Source: Plantago major (Eukaryota; Streptophyta; Magnoliopsida; Lamiales; Plantaginaceae). Taken from it: a stretch of DNA of 64,000 nt. The position numbers were made by a program, and so were the translations under genes. Every line of letters begins with the position of its first letter. Position 1 is the first letter of the stretch. Positions 56,501-64,000 of the stretch are shown here, piece after piece. Below the pieces are notes generated by a model. That model was not told where the DNA came from and did not search any database. It saw nothing but the letters and a program-made list of their open reading frames with translations. The stretch spans positions 2,574,012 to 2,638,011 of the forward strand of contig CM048841.1 in the NCBI GenBank assembly GCA_026545765.1. Direction: 5' to 3'.

Positions 56501-56635
56501 GAACGGAGGTTAGCCCAGGCAGCCCAACAGCAAGGTCAAGCGCCTCCGGAGAAGGATACGGGGGGTCCCTCTCGGTCTCAAATTTACCGCCGTCGAAAGA
56601 AAGCGATAAAGACGGGGTATGACCCGGGTTTTTAG
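53592..56635 (+). CDS. Opposite-strand extra ORF of a Tat-lineage gypsy element
   Basis: A multi-exon plus-strand frame resembling 'putative gypsy type transposon' proteins (PF04195). Segments: acidic N-terminus from ATG 53592; a central domain in the frame 54044-55144 (MCVYEISLHCGWRLPVS, LGNLMCFGVLCKYKGIPVTF, FFRGKLPDWKPPARN); then, after an apparent intron (donor near 55071, acceptor near 55185), a basic stretch with GSKGSKKPP and PPAKKGKGKM; finally a coiled-coil and C-terminal part at 55910-56635. Further intron-like gaps are near 53750-53830 and 55650-55740. In Tat elements such a gene lies between pol and the 3' LTR on the strand opposite to gag-pol, as here. Function unknown; it is not a transposase in any demonstrated sense. 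Confidence 0.65.
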
Positions 56636-58560
56636 TAGTAGTGTGCCTTCGGTCCTGAAAACAATGTTGTCTTTTTTGCTCATCATCTTTTTGTAAAACC
56701 ATATACCCGACTCGATGAATGTTGTTGGTCCGGGCCCATTGGTGGCTCGGAACTATTCTTGTTGCTGATATACTAGTGTTGCTGTTTTCATTATTGCGCG
56801 TTTAATTTCGTATTTGCCTAGTAACTTCATCAACTCTCGTAAACTCGGATGATGGGTTCGGACCCTTGAGATTCAAACCGCCAGAACGTTAATTTGCCTG
56901 ATGCAAATGTTCCTTTGCTGGTCCTGGGGGACGATCAACCATTGTACCCATCCGAATCAGAATCTTTAATTGAAATAAGCCGGATCACGAACGATTCGGA
57001 GCCACGTCTTAGAGCGACAAGGCTTGCGAGAAAGAGAATTTCCTTGTATCGCGATAAGTGGTGACAATTCGGACGTTGACTTGGTGTGTCATCCCGAGTC
57101 ATACAGACTTGTGAGATAATGAAAAGATGATCATCGTTAAGTATAGGGTAACTCTATACGAATCACAGTTGCTTCGGAGGTTGTTATGTCAGCCCCGAGC
57201 TTGATACGTCCGAGTGAGTAACTTAGTCAATATGACCGACCGTATGGATGGATTATTGGGTTGGGCCAATGGAAGCCGAAGAGCCAGGCCCATGTTCGGC
57301 CCAAGCCCATTTCGGTGAATATGGGACACATGTCCGCTTCTGATTGGTCCTCTCTTTCTATATATACCCCTGCTTTGTACGGCTTTTCATTAGGACATTT
57401 CTCCTTTTATAGTAATCAAAGGTCCGGAGCTCGAGTCCGAGCGGCTGGTGAGCATGTTTATGCCATCACTCTTGCGTGTGATCTTGTCCCTAGGGTTTCT
57501 CCGATGCTTCGGAAGTCTACCCGGGTTGGTTCACGGTGAGAGTTTTGGGAATTAAATTGCTCGGAAAGCCCGCTTCGGATCTTCGAGGATATGGTCCGTG
57601 CCGAGTGAGACTTGAAATCTTTGCCAGTCAATTCCTCTGATCGTCAGGCTAATCTTCTTTCTCCGGGGCTATGGTCTATATCCGTGACTTTTAGCCCTGG
57701 AGAGGTAGATTAGCTGGATGGTTTAGGGATTTTTATACGACTGTGTTCTGAGCCTCGATACATCCGAAGCGCTCCGCCCGTGGTATGTGCCCGGGGGGCG
57801 ATGAGTCGGCATTATTGGTTTGATAGAATCCCTTCCAGTATTTTGAGGTCCGGTGTAAGATCTGCCCGAGATGTTGGAAGGCATTCTATCAATCCTGTTG
57901 TGTTCCGAGTCATTTGTCCTTCGGATCGAAGGTAGTGTACTTTAACCTCCACAAATTTTTGGCTCGTTCTTGAAGGTCCGTATCCGAACGGTCCGGGTCT
58001 ATTGGTGGTTTTGTTTCCAGGATTGAAGGCTCGAGGGAGCTATTTGCAATTCTGGAAAGGAGTCCCCGACAGTGCTGAGCTTGTTTGGAGTCGGATCATT
58101 GGGGACTTCCGGAAGTAACCTTTCTGGTAACTCGTTTGTCTAACACCTAAGGTCTTTCGTCCGAGCAGCTCGACTTAGTTGGTGGCTGCGTTCCAGAATT
58201 GAAGGCTCGAGGGAGCGGCTTGCAATTCTGGGACGGAGTTCCTGACTATGCTGGTCTTGTTGGGACTCGGACCAACGAGCCTCCGGAGTGACTTGGGTTA
58301 ATCCGACTATCCGAGTTGATCTCCTTCCAAATACTCTGAATCTGGGATGTATTTATAGTATTTGGTAAGAGGCGATCCGGATTGTTATAGTGCTTCTTGC
58401 TTGCTTCGGAACTCTCTTTCGTTTAGAAGTGATAAAGTATCCTTCCTGGAAGCATTGAATGGCCTCAGTTATCTCGTCCGGCTGCTGTTAGTCTTTAGAT
58501 CGTCCGAAGGGGGCTTCGAAATCTTTGTCAGTAAGCAAATGAGATTGAATGGCTTTAACA
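56636..58560. other. Non-coding Tat-type region with tandem repeats
   Basis: No gene. Dense in 'tccga/tcgga' words. Two copies of a block of about 175 bp with 'attgaaggctcgagggagc.', 'ttgcaattctgg.a.ggagt' and 'gactcgga.c' occur at about 57996-58130 and 58165-58300. In gypsy orientation this lies between integrase and the extra ORF. Confidence 0.5.
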
Positions 58561-58947
58561 GCAAATTAAGAAGCCGTTTGATTTCACTCATCTAACTATC
58601 TGGTTTAGTTTATCAACCCCGACGATGAATAAAAAATAGATATTCAACTTTCTTGCTAGAAAGAAATATGGAAAGTTTATGTCTCACCGAATCACACGTA
58701 GAGATATTGATAATACACATAGAGTTAATGGTATTTCATAACTAATTGATTGAGCAAAGACCCTTAATCCACCTAAAAAGGAATATTTATTATTTGATCC
58801 ATATCCCGACATAAGAAGTCCAACGGGAGCAAGGCTTGAAATGGCGATCCATAAAAAAACACCAATACTAAGATCGGCTAGAATAAGTCGATAACTAAAA
58901 GGAATTACTGAATAACTTAGTAAAATGGATATCACTGCTATGGATGG
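58560..58947 (-). pseudogene. ndhA: Plastid ndhA fragment in the nucleus
   Basis: The minus strand encodes part of NADH-plastoquinone oxidoreductase subunit 1: [38 protein letters not shown] and the end [15 protein letters not shown]. It is followed by 'gtgcgattcggtgagacataaac', the 5' end of the ndhA group II intron, which continues to about 58560. One visible change (RVFAQS where RAAAQS is usual) shows drift. It ends abruptly at the atpA fragment. A dead nuclear copy of plastid DNA. Confidence 0.85.
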
Positions 58948-59142
58948 TCTTGATAAAGCCACCCAGAATCAATTGGCAAAAGGTCAACGATTACGTGAAT
59001 TACTTAAACAATCCCAATCAGCCCCTCTCGCAGTAGAAGAACAGGTAATCACTATTTTTACCGGAACAAATGGGTATCTTGATTCATTAGAAATTGGACA
59101 GGTAAGGAAATTTCTTGTTGAATTACGTACTTACTTAAAAAC
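58948..59142 (+). pseudogene. atpA: Plastid atpA fragment in the nucleus
   Basis: Encodes part of the ATP synthase CF1 alpha C-terminal domain: [49 protein letters not shown] and RTYLKT, then the match stops. In the plastid genome ndhA and atpA lie in different single-copy regions, so their head-to-head junction here arose during insertion or repair. Confidence 0.88.
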
Positions 59143-59384
59143 CAATATTTTTTTTATTTTTTCATTCTTTTTTGTTGCTTGTAACTGACCAGCGGTTTCA
59201 GCGAACCCAAATGAGTCCTAGAAAAAATGACTCGTGGGATTGAATTTAAAGAAGACTAGAAAACTGCAATAAAAACACATTTGAAGAGATCGAATCAATA
59301 CTTATCCAATCATGAATAAACGAGGAATTCACATTGATCCAGGGAATAACCCGACGTATTGCTGGATTGTATTGCTGGATTCTC
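59143..59384. other. Unassigned DNA between atpA fragment and integrase
   Basis: Probably more organelle-derived filler, source not recognised. At its right end a 13-base word 'gtattgctggatt' occurs twice in tandem (about 59357-59382), exactly where integrase similarity begins. Confidence 0.4.
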
Positions 59385-60475
59385 TGGGTTGCCACCACCG
59401 TTTCCGAAGGGATGACCGCCTCGGATCCATAGACCAGGGAGAAAGGTGTTTCTTGTGTGGCAGTCCGGGCTGTTGTTCGATGCGCCCAAAGGACCGCGTC
59501 GAGATCATCCGCCCAACTATCTTGGGAAGTTCTCAACCTTTTCTCCAAAATTTTGACTATGGTCTTGTTGGTGGCTTCCACCTGACCATTGGCTTGGGGG
59601 TGTCCAATGGAAGTAAAACGTTGTTCTATTTTCAAGGATGAAGCCCTCCTTGATCTTGACCCAGAAAATTGTGCTCCATTGTCTGAAACTAGCACTCATG
59701 GGAGTCCAAACCGGCAGATGATGTTCTTCCAGATGAATGTCCGAACCCTGCTTTCTGTGATGGTTGACACTGCTTCAGCTTCGACCCACTTAGTGAAGTA
59801 TTCCACTGCCACTATCAAGAACTTCTTTTGATGTGTTCCTCGCGGAAAGGGACCAACTATATCTATGCCCCATTGATCGAATGGGCATGCTATGATTGAC
59901 GGAATCATAGGGTTGGTCGGGCGGTGTGGTATGTTGGCATAGTATTGGCAGTCTTCACAGGCGCGGGCGATGTTGGCAGCATCTATGTCAATAGTTGGCC
60001 AATAGTATCCTTGTCTTATGATCTTTTGCGCCAAAGTTCTTCCTCCAGAATGACTTCCACAACTTCCGGCGTGGATTTCTTTCATCACAGTTTTCGCTTC
60101 TTGAGGATCTAGGCACCTCATGTGAGTTCCGCTGTAGGATCTTTTGTAAAGATCTTCTTCCAGAATAAAGTATTTGTTAGCTCGACATTGAATCTTCCTA
60201 GCCTCTCTAGGATCCATAGGTAAAGTACCATCCTTGAGGTAACGGAATATATCAGTCATCCAGTTTCTTTCTGTGCTCAAGAGAAGCATCTGTCCGTTGG
60301 GGTTTGCCAGAGAGGATTCCACGCGGGTCATTAGGATGATACTTCTTGTGTCCAAGGCTGAGGCGTACTTGGAGAGGGCGTCGGCTTTTTCGTTCCATTC
60401 TCTGTGAAATTGGTCAAGAGTAAATTCTTCAAAGTGCTCAACCTCTTTCTTGAGGAGCTCCAAGTATTTGATCAT
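59385..60475 (-). pseudogene. Tat element integrase, truncated
   Basis: The main frame (59696-60475) starts in the last part of the second RNase H (FHREWNEKADALSKYAS), then the zinc finger (IHAGSCGSHSGGRTLAQKI, YYWPTIDID, CEDCQYYA) and core (QWGIDIVGPFPRG, YFTKWVEAEA). It shifts at about 59696 into the frame with VSDNGAQFSGS, HPQANGQVEATNKTI and RTTARTATQETPFSLVYGSE. Similarity ends near VVAT at about 59385, so ~200 residues are lost. Confidence 0.85.
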
Positions 60476-62157
60476 GTTAGGTCCCTTGGTGGTAAAGGAC
60501 CCGGAGAACTGAGATTGTACTGCAGTAGTCTGTAGGCTTTGATCCTTTTTACCTGAAGGGCTTTCACCATTCTTAGGCCGGTGATAAGTGCTTCATATTC
60601 GGCCTCGTTGTTCGTCACCTTAAAATTGAGGGTGATGGCGTACTCTAGTTTGGCTCCTTCAGGACTTTCAAGGAAAATTCCTATTCCTCCCAACCGTCCG
60701 GTGGATGATCCGTCCACTTGTAATGTCCAACATTCTTTGTTTCTTTCCTTACCTCCCGAAGCGGGAGTGAGTGCTTTCTCAACCTCCTGCTTCTTGTCGG
60801 AAGATGCAGTTGTCGAGGTATTGAGTTCTTCGTCCAAGAGAAACATGTGCCTTACTCTCAGTGAATCATCCATAGGTTGGTGATACTTAGTCATAAGCTG
60901 GATGCTACCTCTTTGTGTCTCTTCTGCTTCTTTCTCTCCCCTTGATTCCTTGATTTGGGCTATCACCACATGACTAGCCTTTTCCTGGAAGTTTTCGCTC
61001 TCTTCTTCTGCCTTCTCTGGATAGTCTACTAGGAAGTCGGCCAGAACTTGTGCTTTCTTGGCAGTTGGGGCTTGATACCCAATATCATATTCACTTAGCT
61101 CAATAGCCCATTTGGACAGGCGTCCTGACTGATCCGGTTTGTCCAAGACATGTTTGAGTGGCTCATTTGTAAGGACCACAATCCAATGCGACTTGAAGTA
61201 AGGCTTCAGTCGCCGTGCAGTGTAAACCAGTGCGAAGGCGAGCTTCTCAATCTTGACATATCTGGCCTCAGAGCCTGCAAGGGCTTTGCTCAAATAGTAA
61301 ATTGGTAGATGCTCGTTGTCTTGTATCCGTATCAGTACATAACTCATTGCTTCATTTGTGGTGGCCAAATAGAGGTAAAGAGTTTCAGCCTCCAGGGGTT
61401 TAGACAAAAGGGGCGGCGAGAGGAGATACTTTTTCAAGTTTTCCAGGGCTTCTTCACACTCCTTTGTCCACTCGAACTTATTTCCTTTTCGTAAGATCTT
61501 AAAGAAGGGTAGGTTCTTCTCGGCGGATTTTGAGATAAAACGGCTCAATGCCATCACCTTTCCTAGAAGCTTCTGCACTTCATTGACAGTCTTGGGTTGT
61601 GGTAGATCTATGATTGCCTTTATTATCTCCGGGTTAGCACTGATGCCTCTTTCTGTAACCATGTAACCAAGAAATTTTCCTCCTTTCACCCCGAAAGTGC
61701 ACTTTTCAGGGTTCAGCTTCATTCCGTATTTCCGGAGGATAGAAAAACAATTGTTAAGGTGTTCAATGTGTTCCTCTTCAGTCTTGCTTTTCACAAGCAT
61801 GTCATCCACATAGACTTCCATGGTTTTTCCCAATTCTTCCTTGAACATCTTATTTACCAGCCGTTGGTAAGTAGCTCCTGCATTCTTGAGGCCAAAGGGC
61901 ATGACCTTGAAGCAATAGACCCCTCCGACCGCAAAGAATGCCGTTTTCTTAATGTCTTCTTGAGCCATCCTAATTTGGTAGAAGCCTTGATATGCATCCA
62001 TGAAGCTTAGAAGCGCACATCCTGCAGTGGAATCAACCAGCTGGTCTATGCGTGGCAATGGATAGGGATCCTTTGGACAAAATTTGTTGATTCTAGTGAA
62101 GTCATTGCACATTCTCCACTTTCCTGGAGCTTTCTCGACGAGGACCACGTTCTGCAT
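60472..62157 (-). pseudogene. Tat element RT and dual RNase H
   Basis: A 561-codon frame: RT motifs WRMCNDFTRINKFCPKD, FMDAYQGFYQI, MPFGLKNAGATYQRL and the active site YVDDMLVKS; a first RNase H-like domain (YYLSKALAGSEARY, TNEPLKHVL); a variable linker; and a second RNase H with LQVDGSSTGRLGGIGI and NNEAEYEALITGL. The frame ends early at 60472, out of phase with the rest of the second RNase H. The RT start is shared with the frame 62102-62620, joined by a shift near 62140. Confidence 0.9.
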
Positions 62158-63250
62158 CGAGTATGTCGACTTCTTCGATATGACCTGCTTTCATCAACTT
62201 GTCAACCTCCCCTGCTATGATAGCATCCTCAACTGGTCCAAAGTCTTTCCTCTTTTGCCGGATGTGTCTGACCATCGGATCCATGTTCAGACGGTGAATT
62301 GCGATCCTTGGGTCTATCCCCTTGAGATCATCTGTGCTCCAAGCAAAGATGTCGCGATTGTCACGAAGGCAAGTGATGAGCTTCAGCTCTACTTCCGTAC
62401 TCATCTCCGTTCCAATCCGAGTTGTTCTTTTCGAATCTCCTTTGACCAGTTGGACCTCTTTCAAGGCTTCATGGGGTTCTATTCTAGCTGTCTTGGGGAA
62501 CTTTTCTCTGAGCGACCCAATATCGATTTCTTCCTTTGGTGGCGTTAGAGTAATGGAAGAATGGCTATGAGGGCCCTTAGTGACCGAAAGGACAGGTACT
62601 GTGGCCCCTCTGGTTGACATGATATAGCACTCCTAGGCTTCTCTAACGTTGCCCATTTCTTCCCCCACGCCGTTCGGGGTTGGAAACTTTACCCTGTTGT
62701 GTAAGGGAGAAGCAATTGCTCTGAATTGGTTAAGTACCGGGCGGCCCAAGATCACGTTATAGTCGAAGGTGCTATCTACTACCACGAAGAGGATAGTCTT
62801 GGTCACTCTTGTCGGAAAGGTGCCCATAGAGACTTGTAGTGGTATACTTCCAATGGGGCGTACTACAGACCCTCCAAAACCTACCAATGAAGTGTATACT
62901 CGTCCATATTGTATTTTCCCCAGGTGCATTTGCTCCACGGTCCTTTTGGATATGACATTGGAGGAGCTTCCTGTGTCGATTAGTACCTTGTTGACCTTGT
63001 AAGTGGCAATCACTAGAGAAACAACCAAAGGGACATCGGGGTCCTTGAGATCTCCTCCGCCAGACGTTGGTGGGGGGATCTCGCTATCGTCAAAGGTAAT
63101 TGAATTTGTGCCTTTCAGGGCTGGTGGACCGTAAGCTCTGTCGTTGTTTCTCAAGTGTTGCGCGGTCCTTTCCCTTGCATTTCTGCTATCTCCCCCTGTT
63201 GGTCCTCCTGCAATGGCGTTGATAACTCCACTGTAAGGGAGGTTCTCCAT
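62102..63250 (-). pseudogene. Tat element protease and pre-RT region
   Basis: The frame 62633-63250 has the retropepsin active site VLIDTGSSSNVIS and the flap-side YNVILGRPVLNQF. After a stop at 62633 the frame 62102-62620 carries the region before RT (DIFAWSTDDLKGIDP, HRLNMDP), typical of Tat pol. Confidence 0.87.
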
Positions 63251-64000
63251 TCAGATCCTCGGTACCCTTGGTACCTTTGGGCATGCCGAGGTGGGATTTC
63301 CACTGGAGGTGGTGGTAAAGATCCTGTCGGAGGTTCGGAATCACGCTCCTCTCTTCTCTGCTCATTCTTTCTATGCCTGGAGGGTTCCTCTTCACTTGTT
63401 AGTTCTTTCAACTTCCCACTTCTCACTAGTCTTTCGATTTCTGTCTTCAACTGGATGCAATCCTCAGTCGGGTGACCTTTCTGCATGTGGAACCTACAGT
63501 AGTCTTTAGAAAATTTACTCCTCTTGCTGCTCTTGACGGGTTTAGGCCATTGTATATCTAAGTCCTTCTCAACAATAGAAGCCAAGATGTCGGATCTTGG
63601 TCTGTTGAGGCGAGTATACTCGGCGTATCTCCTAGGTGGAGTTCTTTCTCTACGGAATTCTTTCCTGTCCCTGAGATCTCTTTTTTGCTCGAACTTCCCT
63701 TGACGAGGAGGAAGTTCCTGTCGCACTTGTTCTTTCCCCTTCTTTATCCCTGCTCTTATCGGGACATTTCTTCGGTACTCTTCTCCATACAAGACTCCTT
63801 CGCAGATATCTTCCAGGTACTTTTCAGTGGTGATTTCTTCGTTGGAAAGCTTCCTTCTAAGCTCATCATGATAATTGTTAGCATATAGGTGTCGGACCCG
63901 CTCTTTGATGCTATGAGGCTCTACCTGTCGTACTTCAGCGTTGAAGCGGTCAAGGAAGGTTCTAAGGTCCTCATGCTCTTTCTGGATTATGCCTGCCAGG
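63151..64000 (-). pseudogene. Tat element gag, partial at the window edge
   Basis: From the window end the minus strand encodes the capsid end (LRTFLDRFNAEVRQVE, then RRKLSNEEITTEKYLEDI), a basic linker and a zinc-knuckle variant CRFHMQKGHPTEDC typical of Tat gag, then an acidic, proline-rich tail. It overlaps the protease frame out of phase at 63151-63250, so a frameshift is present. The gag N-terminus lies outside the window. Confidence 0.85.

Larger units (their letters stand above)
59350..64000 (-). mobile_element. Tat-lineage Ty3/gypsy element, gag-pol, runs off the window
   Basis: On the minus strand: gag (64000-63151), protease (63250-62633), pre-RT (62620-62102), RT, RNase H and a second archaeal-type RNase H (62157-60472) and integrase (60475-59385). 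The dual RNase H is the hallmark of Tat elements (Ogre/Retand relatives). The integrase C-terminus is missing at the plastid-DNA junction. The extra ORF at 53592-56635 probably belongs to the same insertion. Confidence 0.88.

Noticed and set aside
54044..56690. Numerous minus-strand frames under the Tat extra ORF
   Set aside because: High GC and 'tccga' repetition open several frames; only the plus-strand frames carry the recognised domain and plausible introns.

Overview
The window is nuclear DNA of a flowering plant: spliced genes, plant LTR retrotransposons, plastid-derived fragments, MITEs and an integrated caulimovirid-type pararetrovirus. The family of the main gene (late blight resistance R1-type NLR) points to an asterid eudicot, perhaps Lamiales or Solanales; the taxon is an inference. 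Only three loci look like host genes; most of the rest is nested mobile DNA.

Region by region. (1) 1-5.6 kb, minus strand: a three-exon GeBP/storekeeper-type transcription factor gene, an unrecognised 278-codon ORF, and a broken tandem duplicate of that ORF. (2) 5.6-11.7 kb: a Ty3/gypsy remnant whose LTR is flanked by PPT-like DNA on one side and a primer-binding site on the other, then a 5' part of a Ty1/copia element, both minus strand. (3) 11.76-12.86 kb: an LRR-only, frameshifted fragment of an R1-type NLR. (4) 14.16-22.9 kb: a small TIR element, then a complete but decayed copia element with both LTRs, carrying two solo LTRs (18176-19914 and 20868-21773), each with a perfect 5-bp target duplication. 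(5) 22.9-27 kb: a duplicated non-coding block whose second copy holds three MITE-like insertions, and a short plastid 16S rRNA fragment.

(6) 26.99-35.2 kb, plus strand: the main gene, an NLR whose first exon (1563-codon frame) carries a four-unit in-frame array of an R1-N-terminal-like module, a 248-bp intron, a fifth degenerate unit, then CC/NB-ARC/LRR coding. One net frameshift near 32.48 kb separates the array from the NB-ARC part, so the locus is either a pseudogene, a split gene or carries an assembly error.

(7) 35.2-38.2 kb: scrambled copia pieces, a Stowaway MITE with a long palindromic core, and a (TA)33 tract. (8) 38.2-47.2 kb, minus strand: an endogenous pararetrovirus (movement, coat, protease, RT/RNase H and a terminal ORF) with many breaks and a solo LTR of the same family as the one in the copia element. 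(9) 47.3-53.5 kb: LTR-like sequences and the pol and 3' LTR start of a chromodomain Ty3/gypsy element, RT truncated. (10) 53.5-64 kb: a Tat-lineage gypsy element on the minus strand (gag, protease, RT, dual RNase H, integrase, running off the window end) with its opposite-strand extra ORF, broken by a plastid-DNA mosaic (ndhA plus atpA).

Boundaries with TG/CA ends and target duplications were read directly; identities and clade names are from recognition of motifs, without database searches.
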